From NCBI GenBank assembly GCA_009777735.1, contig WRLF01000004.1:1-64000 (forward strand): 64,000 bases of DNA, read 5' to 3'. Every line of letters starts with the position of its first letter. Positions within the stretch are counted from its first letter, which is position 1. This DNA is from Treponema sp. Lineage in GTDB: Bacteria > Spirochaetota > Spirochaetia > Treponematales > Breznakiellaceae. The position numbers and the translations under genes are program-made. Below the pieces are notes generated by a model. It was not told where the DNA came from, ran no database searches, and saw only the letters and a list, made by a program, of their open reading frames with translations. Below, piece after piece: positions 20,240 through 29,665 of the stretch.

Positions 20240-20981
20240 TGCAGCTAACAGCGCCTCGCTTTTTCATTTTTCGCACAACCTGCTGTGCACCTGTATGGTC
20301 GCCCAGAGCATGCAGTTGTTTTGCCAGCGCACAAAGCCACACAGCATTATCGCGTTCGGGAAAACCAAGCCCTAAAAGTATTTCCATACATTCAATCCAG
20401 GTTTCATCATCCACCTGGGGCCTCAGGCGCCGGCGCACAATCTCCCTTATAAATTTTTCGATTTCGGGGGTAAACCGGCGAAAATAGGGCAGTCTGCGTT
20501 CCTCCCGGATAACAAGCGCCAAAAGCCTGAATGCTTCAAAACAATGCTGCCGCCTGTCAAGTTCCTCGGCAAGGATAAAATAACAGTCCATCCAGTCGTC
20601 CCTGATCATGTACCTGTCAATGGGGAAGTTGATGCCGCCGTTTTTCCGCCACAGGGCAATGGCCTCGTCATTTTCAAGGTGCAGTAATTCATACAGAATG
20701 AGTTTTGCCTGACTTGCCGGGTCATCCGCCTGCTCCCTCAGCCAGGCCCGGTAATCAAAACCTATGGATTCGGTAAAACGGGAATAAACGCGGTCATACT
20801 CGCTGCGGCGCTCTGTGCTGGATAGTGTTTCATAGGCTGTTAAGAGTTTGCGCATTTCCCCTTCGGCGGAATTCCCGGCAATATCAGGATGCAGCCGCTT
20901 GGCTTTTTCGCGAAACGCTTTTTTTATCTCTGCAGCCGTGGCGTTGCGGCCAACGCCAAGAAGGCTGTAGTGGTTGTGCAT
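20232..20981 (-). CDS. DnaJ-domain protein
   Basis: N-terminal J domain YSLLGVGRNATAAEIKKAFREKAKRLHPDIAGNSAEGEMRKLLTAYETLSS with HPD motif; unique C-terminus. Confidence 0.88.
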   Translation of the reverse strand: MHNHYSLLGVGRNATAAEIKKAFREKAKRLHPDIAGNSAEGEMRKLLTAYETLSSTERRSEYDRVYSRFTESIGFDYRAWLREQADDPASQAKLILYELLHLENDEAIALWRKNGGINFPIDRYMIRDDWMDCYFILAEELDRRQHCFEAFRLLALVIREERRLPYFRRFTPEIEKFIREIVRRRLRPQVDDETWIECMEILLGLGFPERDNAVWLCALAKQLHALGDHTGAQQVVRKMKKRGAVSCND

Positions 20982-21049
20982 GGTAAAATAGTAAAGAAAA
21001 AAGACACTAAGTTAAAGCACCGTGTCAGGCAGAGGGGATGAATTTTACA

Positions 21050-21076
21050 GGCGGGGGAGCAGTCACTTCCCCCGCC
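21050..21076 (-). terminator. Hairpin downstream of 21100 ORF
   Basis: Perfect 9-bp stem GGCGGGGGA / TCCCCCGCC with 9-nt loop; no good U-tract. Confidence 0.4.
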
Positions 21077-21099
21077 AAGCGGGTTACCCGTCAAGCGGG

Positions 21100-21558
21100 T
21101 TAATACACTAATATGGCATAATTACCGCTGGCTTCAAAAGACTCAACTATTATCAGTATGGAATCGCCGCTGTTATAATGTACGCCTCTTGTGATTTCAA
21201 TTGAATTTATTTCCCTCTCTTCGTTAAGCGTCCTGTCTACATCGGCCAGAACGGTAATAACTCTGTTTCCGGTGATATTCAAAACAGAGATTCTTATATC
21301 GGCAAACGGCGCTGCTAAATTTGCGCTGCTATCTGCATCACGCCACAGGATGTAGTAAAATGGGTCTGTCAGATTATCAACACGGAAAAACTGCCTTCCA
21401 AAGCCCGTTATGTGTTTATGCAGCAAATTACTGACTGCATTTGGCCGCGGCTGCAATACCTGTATTACCTCATTCGTGGGTGCAGGCTGGGCCATTACCG
21501 GGAATCCTATTACCGCAGCAAGTACGATAATTCCTAAGAGTTTGATCATGCTTTTCAT
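21100..21558 (-). CDS. Small secreted hypothetical protein
   Basis: Signal peptide MKSMIKLLGIIVLAAVIGFPVMAQ; SD and clean ORF; no family recognised. Confidence 0.7.
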   Translation of the reverse strand: MKSMIKLLGIIVLAAVIGFPVMAQPAPTNEVIQVLQPRPNAVSNLLHKHITGFGRQFFRVDNLTDPFYYILWRDADSSANLAAPFADIRISVLNITGNRVITVLADVDRTLNEEREINSIEITRGVHYNSGDSILIIVESFEASGNYAILVY

Positions 21559-21677
21559 AAAATTTCTCCTAAAAAATAATTAAAAACTGTGGAAAATAAT
21601 ACACTATATCAGGAAAAATTCGGGGAATTGTGTCCAGTCTGAACTGTACTTATAGCCTGTTTTTTCTGGCCTGTTGG

Positions 21678-22292
21678 TCAGTGAATTTCCGGCGCAACCA
21701 AACCGTGGCTTACCGCATATATGGCAAATTTTGAGATGCTGTCAAAACCCGTTTTATCCAATATTGATGTTATATATTGCTTGATCCTTGATTCCGATAT
21801 TTCAAGTTTTTTTGCCATCTCATCCCGCTCAATCCCCTGACATACCATGCGGATAATGGCAATTTCCTTTTCGGAAAATGTACCGGTAAAAGGCGTAACA
21901 TCGGCCGGACCGGGATAAATACCCGCCCCTTTCATGGTGCTGCGAATCACGTACAGCAGATGATCTTTTTCCGTGTTTTTGTACAGGTAACTGTGCGCTC
22001 CGGCCTTCCTTGCTTCTTCGGCAAACGTAATTTCCGGCAGTCCGGTCATTATAACCACTTTTATTTTTGAAAATTCCCTTCGTATTTCTGCTGTAGAGCG
22101 TATGCCGCTGGAATTGTTTTTTGTTACCACATCCATCAATACCAGATCGGGCTGTAGTTTCCGGCATAAACCGGGCGCTAATGCGGCATCATCCGTTCCG
22201 CCAATTACTTTCATGTCGTCCTGCCCGTTGATCAGGTGTTCCAGCGAGTCCCTCAGTATAGTTTGATCTTCCACGATTAAAATTTTAATCAT
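21678..22292 (-). CDS. Response regulator, NarL/LuxR type
   Basis: REC domain IKILIVEDQTILRDSLEHLI...DLVLMDVV...; C-terminal HTH FSEKEIAIIRMVCQGIERDEMAKKLEISESRIKQYITSILDKTG. Confidence 0.9.
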   Translation of the reverse strand: MIKILIVEDQTILRDSLEHLINGQDDMKVIGGTDDAALAPGLCRKLQPDLVLMDVVTKNNSSGIRSTAEIRREFSKIKVVIMTGLPEITFAEEARKAGAHSYLYKNTEKDHLLYVIRSTMKGAGIYPGPADVTPFTGTFSEKEIAIIRMVCQGIERDEMAKKLEISESRIKQYITSILDKTGFDSISKFAIYAVSHGLVAPEIH

Positions 22293-22345
22293 TTGTTAAA
22301 ATAATACCCTATACCGGGAAAAAAGTGTGGCTTTTTATTCGTTTT

Positions 22346-25300
22346 TCACTGTATTTTAACATGGTTTTTACTGTCCATTTTGGCAGTGATTACATTATCA
22401 ATTACATTCAGAGCTTTCTGAGTTTTATCTTCCAGCAATAAATCGTAAAGTGAAAAATATATATTGCGTTCTTCGGGGCTTAAATTTATCTTTCCCAGAT
22501 CCGCTACCATTTTTCCGGCAGTTTTTAAATCTCCGCTTTGAATCTCTTTTTTAATCCGCTGTATTACATTCTGTATGCTGTTTTCATCTGCTCCGATCTG
22601 CGATGGCGGCTGTTCCCCGTTCCCTGTCATCTTTATTTTAAATTCAGTGCAGAAAGCAGGAAGTATTTCCCGTATTGTTTGTACATCTTCTTTTTGCCCG
22701 GCTTCCGCAAGTACCAATGCAAGCGGGCTGTCAGTGGTAAGCAATCCGATAAATGCAGTAAACTCCCGGATATACACAGCATCAATTTCCCGGCCGCTGG
22801 CAAAAGCAAAGCAAAAATGGTTCAGCCTGTCGAGTCGCTGAGTATCAAGTTCGGCTGCAAAATTTACCGGCAGAGATGGGGATCGGAGTAACTCCCGGTT
22901 ATTGATCCCCGGGCCAATCCATTTCTTTACCGCTTTGTCCAGTTCCTGCGGGTTTACCGGCTTGGTAAGATAATCCTGAAAACCATGCTCCAGATAGAAT
23001 TCTTTCATATCACGCAGAGCATTGGCAGTCATGGCTATAATAGGTACCGGGGAAGAGTTGATCACTTCACGGATTCTGGCGGCGGTTTCTACACCGTCCA
23101 TTTCGGGCATCATGTGATCCATAAATATAAGGCTGTAATCATGCTGCTTTACCAGATCAATTGCTTCCTGTCCCGATCCGGCCGTGTCAATATGCAGGCC
23201 GTAGGGTTTAAGCAACCCCCCGGCTACCAGCAGGTTCTCCGGAATATCGTCAACTATCAGCACCCTGCAACCGGGCAGTTCAACAGGTATTATTTCCTGT
23301 ACTTTTTTATATGATGCATAGCTGAAATTACGCAGGGATTCGGCACATTCTTCTCCGATGGGTGGAGCCTGAATTTCTTCCTGCAAAATCCACGCAGTAA
23401 AACATGAACCTTTGCCGTATTCGCTTTCTGCGGAAATTCCTCCACCCATCATTTCCGCAAGGGTTTTGGTGATAGCCAGCCCAAGCCCTGTCCCTTCAAC
23501 TTTTCTGTTTGCCTGTGCGTCAAGCTGTGCATAATTCTCAAAGAGCCTGTCCATATCTTCGGGACGGATGCCGATACCGGTATCGGAAATAATAAATTTG
23601 ACTAAAACATTATTTGTTAATTTTTCATTGATAATTGTTAATTTGATTTCTCCTTCATTCGTGTACTTTATCGCGTTGGAAAGCAGGTTGTTGAGGATTT
23701 GCCTGATCCGCAATTCATCGCCTCTGAGTTTTGCGGGGAAGCCGGAGCTGATTTCCAGGACAAACCGGACGGGTTTCCCGCTTATGCGTATCCTGTTAAG
23801 GCCGGCTGTACCGCTGATGAGCGGGGCGGTTTCGTATTCGGCGGGAATTAATTCCAGTTTGCCGGATTCTATTTTGGAGATGTCCAGTATTTCATTGATT
23901 AAACTTAACAGCATTGTGCCGGAGCGATGTATGTGGGTAATGTTTTCTCTTGCGGACGGCTGCAGTTCTCCCCGCAGTTCTATTTCGGAAAATCCGATGA
24001 CAGCGTTCAGGGGACTGCGGATCTCGTGGCTCATGATCGCCAGAAAATCGCTTTTTGCCTGCGAAGCTTCCTGGGCGATTGCTGTCTGCTCTTTCAGTTC
24101 CAGGGTACGTTCATGTACCTGTTCTTCCAGGATGATGTTTGATTGCTCCAACTGCCGGTACATTCCCCTGAACCGCTGCGACAGGGTAATTGCCATACCA
24201 ATGTGAAAGACAAAGGTGCTGTACAAAAAGAGGCTTGACGAGTTGTGAAAAAATAAAATATCCACAACGTCATAAATCCCGCAAAGGTAGACCACAACCA
24301 AACCTACAAGAATAATGTTAACGGAAGAGTCCGTTTTTTTTTCTTTACGCCTGCTGCGGATATAATGGGCAGTATTGTAGAAAAAAACATAAGAAAAATA
24401 AAGCAAAACCGTAGCGCTCCATATCATTAAAACATCATCACCGTATTGGGCGCTGAAAAAAATCTGGGTCAGACTCAGGATGCCGTAAAATATGAGAAAG
24501 CCCCAGGTAATTTTGGTAATTTTCCGTGTCCCGAAGTGTTCGATAAACAGACCAAGCATGGGAACCATTATAAACAGGGAAATATATTCCAGACGAATGG
24601 TGATATCGGAATTGGGGATGATGTAATTCACAATACCGCTGAACATGAGCGTGTAGACGCAGAGCAGAACGGAAGAAATACTGTAATAAAGATTATAAAG
24701 CTCCTCTTTTTTCCTGATCGAAAGAAAGATGATGAGGTAATGTACGGCGGTAAATCCGAAAATTCCGCAGAGAGCCATTGCCAGAATGTTCACATGACGC
24801 CTTTTTATTACGTTATAATCGTCCATGTAATAAGGCGATGAATAATACAGCCCGGTAACGGCGTAACAGGGATCGCCTGCAATCCTGAATGCAAGTATAT
24901 TGATACCCTCAAGCAAGAGGCCGGCGTCCACCGGAAAATGTACTCCCCGCCAATTCCGGCGGCTGATGATTTGCCCTTCTTCATTGAGGTGCATTTCTCT
25001 TTTTACCAGGCGCCCGTTGAAGTAAACCTCCCAATTTTCGCCTATGTAGCCAAGAAAAATGCCCGGCTCCTTCCCTGAAGCCAATGCCGCGCTGTCAAGT
25101 TCTATGGGGATGGCGATGGTGAATTCCTGCGCCGGTATTCCATGCGGCGAAAGGAAGGCGCGGCGGGGAAGGTCCGGCAGGGGAGAATTGATGATCCGCA
25201 GTTGAGGAGCCGTAAAGGGGAACCATACGTCTGCAGAGGCAGAAATACCCGTCTGCTCAAAGGTAAAGTCCGGCGGCATATCCTGTATTTCCAACAGATC

Positions 25301-25471
25301 AAAACCATGCCTGACAAAAGCGGGGTACTCCATGATGTTACGGTAGAGTGGGCTGCTTCCGCCCTGCCAGACTACCATTTGCACATGCCATTGATATGAC
25401 ACCAATGCCAGTATTGCAGCGGTGAAGAGGACGGGAACGAGGAATTTTATAAAGGCTTGTTTTTGAATCAT
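22346..25471 (-). CDS. Hybrid sensor histidine kinase with 7TM sensor module and REC domain
   Basis: Multiple TMs after an extracellular beta domain; HisKA SDFLAIMSHEIRSPLNAVIGFSEI; HATPase VKFIISDTGIGIRPEDMDRLF, GTGLGLAITKTLAEMMGG; REC LIFMDHMMPEMDG. Confidence 0.92.
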   Translation of the reverse strand: MIQKQAFIKFLVPVLFTAAILALVSYQWHVQMVVWQGGSSPLYRNIMEYPAFVRHGFDLLEIQDMPPDFTFEQTGISASADVWFPFTAPQLRIINSPLPDLPRRAFLSPHGIPAQEFTIAIPIELDSAALASGKEPGIFLGYIGENWEVYFNGRLVKREMHLNEEGQIISRRNWRGVHFPVDAGLLLEGINILAFRIAGDPCYAVTGLYYSSPYYMDDYNVIKRRHVNILAMALCGIFGFTAVHYLIIFLSIRKKEELYNLYYSISSVLLCVYTLMFSGIVNYIIPNSDITIRLEYISLFIMVPMLGLFIEHFGTRKITKITWGFLIFYGILSLTQIFFSAQYGDDVLMIWSATVLLYFSYVFFYNTAHYIRSRRKEKKTDSSVNIILVGLVVVYLCGIYDVVDILFFHNSSSLFLYSTFVFHIGMAITLSQRFRGMYRQLEQSNIILEEQVHERTLELKEQTAIAQEASQAKSDFLAIMSHEIRSPLNAVIGFSEIELRGELQPSARENITHIHRSGTMLLSLINEILDISKIESGKLELIPAEYETAPLISGTAGLNRIRISGKPVRFVLEISSGFPAKLRGDELRIRQILNNLLSNAIKYTNEGEIKLTIINEKLTNNVLVKFIISDTGIGIRPEDMDRLFENYAQLDAQANRKVEGTGLGLAITKTLAEMMGGGISAESEYGKGSCFTAWILQEEIQAPPIGEECAESLRNFSYASYKKVQEIIPVELPGCRVLIVDDIPENLLVAGGLLKPYGLHIDTAGSGQEAIDLVKQHDYSLIFMDHMMPEMDGVETAARIREVINSSPVPIIAMTANALRDMKEFYLEHGFQDYLTKPVNPQELDKAVKKWIGPGINNRELLRSPSLPVNFAAELDTQRLDRLNHFCFAFASGREIDAVYIREFTAFIGLLTTDSPLALVLAEAGQKEDVQTIREILPAFCTEFKIKMTGNGEQPPSQIGADENSIQNVIQRIKKEIQSGDLKTAGKMVADLGKINLSPEERNIYFSLYDLLLEDKTQKALNVIDNVITAKMDSKNHVKIQ

Positions 25472-25572
25472 TGGTAAGCCATGTATCCAATATAGCCGGA
25501 AAGGATTAAAAGGAAAAGTCAGAAAAACAACCTGACTGCCCTTCATGCCTGAGACATACATGAGGGAATTGA

Positions 25573-25601
25573 TAGACACAGGAGCTGTTTTTCATTATAG
25601 T
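25573..25601 (+). promoter_or_regulatory. Sigma70-type promoter 6 nt from the ATG of the 25608 gene
   Basis: TAGACA (25573-25578), 17 nt, TATAGT (25596-25601), GATTGT, ATG; no SD. Confidence 0.6.
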
Positions 25602-25607
25602 GATTGT

Positions 25608-26045
25608 ATGAACAAATCATATCCACAAGCTGTTTCTTTTGTGGCACTGGTATTTCTTGCCATAATGGGTTTTTCCTCATGTGCCACCACTATAATAAAC
25701 ATTCCCGAAGATCTAAGCCCTGCAGAGATCATTCAGAGGGCGCAGGAAGCATCTGACAGAAACCGCTATGCTGCCGCACTCCAGTATTATGAGGCGCTGC
25801 TTGAGCGAAATCCCGATAACATGGAACTGGTCTGTACCGCAGAATATGAAATTGCCTTTATCAACTATAAACTGAAAAATTATGCACAGGCAAGAGAAGG
25901 ATTTAATGCACTTCTTGAACGGTATAACAACCCCGGCATGGAAATACTGCCGGACAAATTCAGGATATTGTCAAATATTGTATTACAACAGATAGATGAA
26001 AAAGAAAATCAAAGACGGCTGTTCGCCATATTTAGAAAAGAATAA
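25608..26045 (+). CDS. TPR-like lipoprotein
   Basis: Lipobox GFSSC; helical repeat AEIIQRAQEASDRNRYAAALQYYEALLERNPDNMELVCTAEYEIAFINYKLKNYAQAREGFNALLERY. Confidence 0.75.
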   Translation: MNKSYPQAVSFVALVFLAIMGFSSCATTIINIPEDLSPAEIIQRAQEASDRNRYAAALQYYEALLERNPDNMELVCTAEYEIAFINYKLKNYAQAREGFNALLERYNNPGMEILPDKFRILSNIVLQQIDEKENQRRLFAIFRKE

Positions 26046-26051
26046 AATTCC

Positions 26052-27152
26052 CTATTGCGGTAATATTATCGCATGAACATCAATGCCTCTCCGCTCAACT
26101 TCCCTGTCTACCATTTGTTTGGTAATACTGCCGCGCGGACGGGGATGGGGGGGAGCATCACCAATAAGGATCATTATCCTGCTGTCCGCCGCCCACGAAA
26201 ACCTCATTGCTCCGGCATAGAGAGCTTCAAATACCGCTTCGGGAATATCCCCGCCGCCGCCAACCCTGATTGAGTTTATATTCCGCCTGATAGCCGCAAA
26301 GTCTGTGGTAAAAGGAAACACACGGTTGACGAACTCATCTCCGTAATCCTTGAAAAAAACCATGCCAATTCTAAACGAATCAAACTCGGCAACCATCTCC
26401 TCCAGCATGGGGATCAATTCTGCACGGATAGCATCAAAATAAGGCCGCATGGATCCGGTAACGTCAAGAACAACAACGATGTCAACATCATTGCCTTTTT
26501 CTCTGTCCAGAATTTCAATAACCTGTTCTACCGTATCTGCGGGCCCGGTTGAATACCGGGTGTTGCTCCCGGCAATTTGGGTAAATGCATCAATTGTTTC
26601 GGGAAGATATGTATTTTCCGGCACCGCTCTTTCCTGCGTGATCCGGAGCATAAATGGATTGTCCAGAAATGGACCGCGATAATCGGCATAGGCATAATAA
26701 AAAGCACGTACATTCAGATACGTTCCGTCGCCAACCTGTACCTCGCCATGACGCCTGTCAGGATACCCGTAGTAAAGAGTTGTCGGAATGTAGATATGGT
26801 ACGCCCAGCCAAAAACCGGATGCCGGACAGGAGTAGACGAGACTAAAGAATATATACTGCTGGAAGCAGGTATGGGGCGGCCGTCAATGAGGCGGATTTC
26901 ATTGCCGTTAACATCATTTCTCTCGGCTGTCCGGTATGCGTAATTTTCAGCATAGAATTCCGTTTCCCTCGTTGTTTCGGTAAGCAAAACCGATGATATA
27001 TCGGGCTTGTAACGGATAAATAAATGATAACCGCCGTCCGGACGAAGTTCTATTAACAGGTCATCCGGAGAAAGGCTTAAATCCTGAGCATGTAAAAACG
27101 AAAACGGAATTAAGATAATAAAAAACAAAAAACAAAAAAAAGACTTACCCAT
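26052..27152 (-). CDS. Secreted von Willebrand factor A-domain protein
   Basis: Signal peptide; MIDAS motif VVVLDVTGSMRPYFDAIR; IGMVFFKDYGDEF; IMILIGDAPPHPRPRG. Confidence 0.85.
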   Translation of the reverse strand: MGKSFFCFLFFIILIPFSFLHAQDLSLSPDDLLIELRPDGGYHLFIRYKPDISSVLLTETTRETEFYAENYAYRTAERNDVNGNEIRLIDGRPIPASSSIYSLVSSTPVRHPVFGWAYHIYIPTTLYYGYPDRRHGEVQVGDGTYLNVRAFYYAYADYRGPFLDNPFMLRITQERAVPENTYLPETIDAFTQIAGSNTRYSTGPADTVEQVIEILDREKGNDVDIVVVLDVTGSMRPYFDAIRAELIPMLEEMVAEFDSFRIGMVFFKDYGDEFVNRVFPFTTDFAAIRRNINSIRVGGGGDIPEAVFEALYAGAMRFSWAADSRIMILIGDAPPHPRPRGSITKQMVDREVERRGIDVHAIILPQ

Positions 27153-27190
27153 ATCTATAATTATCGGAAAAATGCTGTTATAATAAATAT

Positions 27191-28009
27191 ATGAAAAGAT
27201 CCCGCAAAGAAAACAAACTTGATAACGAACTGATAGAAGCAATCAGGGCCTTAAACCTTTCCGGAAAGGCAGAAACCGCAATGAATGTGCTTTTATCGGA
27301 TGATGAACTACAGGCAGCCCAGGAATACGCCAATATTGTGTCAATAGTCAGACTGGGGTTTAACGACCACGGGCCGGTACACATGAGAATTGTCGCCATG
27401 AACGGTATACTTATGCTTAAGCTGCTGCATGATGCGGGAGTCAAAACAAGCCTGGAAAAAGACGGCTGCGGTGATTTTGAAGACAGCCTTATTGCGGTTA
27501 TCAGCGCATGCATGCTGCACGATGTGGGAATGGGCGTGGGAAGGCAGGATCACGAGTTACACAGCATAAACCTGTCCCACTTCATAATCGACCGGCTTGT
27601 CAGGAAAGTATACGGTTCTGATATGCAAAAACAGGTAATGGTCCGCGCGCTCACGGTAGAAGGTATTACGGGACACATGGGCGCCCGTGCAATCCATTCC
27701 CTTGAAGCCGGTGTAGTGCAGGTTGCGGACGGCTGCGATATGACGAAGGGCAGAGCACGCATCCCCATCCAGTTGGGATTGGCACAGAAAATCGGCCACA
27801 TCCATCAGTACTCGGCCAACTCTATCGACAATGTCTGTATAAAAGCCGGGCAGGAAAAACCTATCAGGGTTGATGTGTATATGTCGAACGAAGCAGGTTA
27901 TTTCCAGGTTGAAGAGGTACTGCTTAAAAAAATCGCCGGCAGCACGGCAAAAACACATATAGAATTATATGCGCAAGTAAGGGATGAAGAAGCCAGGCAG
28001 TACTTGTAA
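27191..28009 (+). CDS. HD-domain phosphohydrolase-like protein
   Basis: DHGPVHMRIVAMNGI...ACMLHDVGMGVGRQDHELHS...; HD motif. Confidence 0.75.
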   Translation: MKRSRKENKLDNELIEAIRALNLSGKAETAMNVLLSDDELQAAQEYANIVSIVRLGFNDHGPVHMRIVAMNGILMLKLLHDAGVKTSLEKDGCGDFEDSLIAVISACMLHDVGMGVGRQDHELHSINLSHFIIDRLVRKVYGSDMQKQVMVRALTVEGITGHMGARAIHSLEAGVVQVADGCDMTKGRARIPIQLGLAQKIGHIHQYSANSIDNVCIKAGQEKPIRVDVYMSNEAGYFQVEEVLLKKIAGSTAKTHIELYAQVRDEEARQYL

Positions 28010-28125
28010 AGGCTCATGCAAAACTAATTTAATACAGAAATGTATGCGGAAAGTACACTTATGCGGGGCCTATCATGTTTTTGGGACATACATTGTTGTT
28101 GTTATAGTTGTGCACCCAATATACC

Positions 28126-29109
28126 TCATTTCCCGGAAATTTCAAGTTTTTTTTTCAGTTCTCCCCGCAGCAGTTCCGCTGTTTCCGCATCCGTTCTGCC
28201 GGCCATGAGTTTTTTGGCATCCGGCAGTGAGGCGAAAAAAGTAACCTGCCGTTTTGCATAACGGCGGCTGTTACGGGCAACGAGTTCCTGAACGCCGGCA
28301 ATATCCTGCGAAAGCCGGTACCCGCTATTCGCATCTTCCACAAAAAATTCCCGGTAACCAATGGCCCGCAGACCGGGATCTTGAGGCGTATATCCGGCCT
28401 CATACAAACAGCGGACTTCATCGGGCAGGCCCTGTGCAAACATGGCGGCGCAGCGGGCATCAATGCGGCGGTACAGCTCTTCCCTTGGCCGGAACAGACC
28501 GATGACGGTAAAGCGGTACTGCGGTCTGGGAGGTGCATCAGCATTATACGAACTTAACGGTCGCCCGCTAAGACGCTGTACTTCCACCGCTCGCAGCAGG
28601 CGGTATTCGTCGTTAAGGTGAATTTTTTCAGCGCTTGCCGGGTCAAAACGGGCAAGCTCTTCCATGAGGGCTGCAGCGCCGTTTCTCCGCAATTCCTGTT
28701 TAAGCGCGGTTCGCATCTCAGCATCGGCGGGGGGCGCTTCGGGCAGCCCCGTGATAAAATTTTTCAGGTAAAATCCGGTACCGCCGCACACCACCGGAAG
28801 GGCGCCCCTGCGGACAATGCCGGTAATGGCATTATCGGCAAGGCGGACAAAATCCCCGGCACTGAACTGCTCTGATGGTTCGCATATATCTATGAGGTGG
28901 TGAGGAAGCTGCGTACATTCTTCAGCGGACGGCTTTGCCGTACCAATATCCATTCCCCGGTACACTTGCATGGAATCGGCCGAGACAACCTCCGCTTTGC
29001 AAATGCCGGAACCGCAGCTGCCGAACAGGTGCAGTAAAACATTGGTTTTTCCGGATGCAGTGGGACCAAAAAGAACTAAAACAGGAATGGGATCTTTAAC
29101 AGAATCCAT
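28126..29109 (-). CDS. miaA: tRNA dimethylallyltransferase
   Basis: LVLFGPTASGKTNVLLHL, SADSMQVYRGMDIGTAKPSAEE, PHHLIDICEPSEQFSAGDF, VVCGGTGFYLKNF. Confidence 0.95.
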   Translation of the reverse strand: MDSVKDPIPVLVLFGPTASGKTNVLLHLFGSCGSGICKAEVVSADSMQVYRGMDIGTAKPSAEECTQLPHHLIDICEPSEQFSAGDFVRLADNAITGIVRRGALPVVCGGTGFYLKNFITGLPEAPPADAEMRTALKQELRRNGAAALMEELARFDPASAEKIHLNDEYRLLRAVEVQRLSGRPLSSYNADAPPRPQYRFTVIGLFRPREELYRRIDARCAAMFAQGLPDEVRCLYEAGYTPQDPGLRAIGYREFFVEDANSGYRLSQDIAGVQELVARNSRRYAKRQVTFFASLPDAKKLMAGRTDAETAELLRGELKKKLEISGK

Positions 29110-29120
29110 GGGAAAATATC

Positions 29121-29222
29121 TCACACAAAGGCACAAAGATCACAGAGAACACAAACAACAACACTTTTCCTTCTTCATTTTTCTTATCTCCGTACCTCTG
29201 TGACTCCGTGTCTCTGTGTGAA
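29121..29222. repeat. CACAGAG-type purine/pyrimidine-skewed inverted repeat element
   Basis: TCACACAAAGGCACAAAGATCACAGAGAACAC (29121-29152) is similar to the reverse complement of 29186-29222 (TTCACACAGAGACACGGAGTCACAGAGGTACGGAGAT). Confidence 0.7.
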
Positions 29223-29240
29223 CAATTCGGAAAATTGTGT

Positions 29241-29453
29241 TTATTCCAGTTCCAGGCGGAATTCGACTTCCTTAGAAAAAATCTGATTTGCCGCAAGGGT
29301 AACCATTTTGCCGTCAAAATCATCCTTCTCATCTTTTTCCATCAGCATGGTTAGCTGGTAAGACCGGCGGGAAGCGGCAGCGGTAATCTCGTATACATTT
29401 TCCTTGTATTCGATCAGTTCTTTTAAGGGAAAATTCATGGAACCTCTCCACAT
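29241..29453 (-). CDS. Small conserved protein, possibly RNA polymerase omega-like
   Basis: MNFPLKELIEYKENVYEITAAASRRSYQLTMLME resembles omega N-terminal ITxAAxxRAxQL pattern; adjacent to rpmE/rho. Confidence 0.5.
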   Translation of the reverse strand: MWRGSMNFPLKELIEYKENVYEITAAASRRSYQLTMLMEKDEKDDFDGKMVTLAANQIFSKEVEFRLELE

Positions 29454-29656
29454 TACTCTTTGATATTATATTTTTTCCTGAATCGCTCTATACGTCCGGC
29501 AGTGTCAACAAGTTTCTGTTTGCCGGTAAAAAAAGGATGGCAGGAAGAGCAAATTTCTGTTTTAATATCCTTAATCGTTGAACGGGTTTCAATGACATTC
29601 CCGCAGGCGCAGGAAATACTGGTCATCTCGTACTTGGGGTGTATCTTTTCTTTCAT
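29453..29656 (-). CDS. rpmE: 50S ribosomal protein L31
   Basis: [63 protein letters not shown]. Confidence 0.97.
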   Translation of the reverse strand: MKEKIHPKYEMTSISCACGNVIETRSTIKDIKTEICSSCHPFFTGKQKLVDTAGRIERFRKKYNIKE

Positions 29657-29665
29657 GTATTCCTC

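Noticed and set aside
23568-24206. 212-aa plus-strand ORF
   Set aside because: Antisense to the HisKA/HATPase region of the hybrid kinase; no SD or domain.
28970-29203. Plus-strand ORF ending KYLTQRHKDHREHKQQHFSFFIFLISVPL
   Set aside because: Translation of the CACAGAG repeat element and antisense miaA; typical false ORF.
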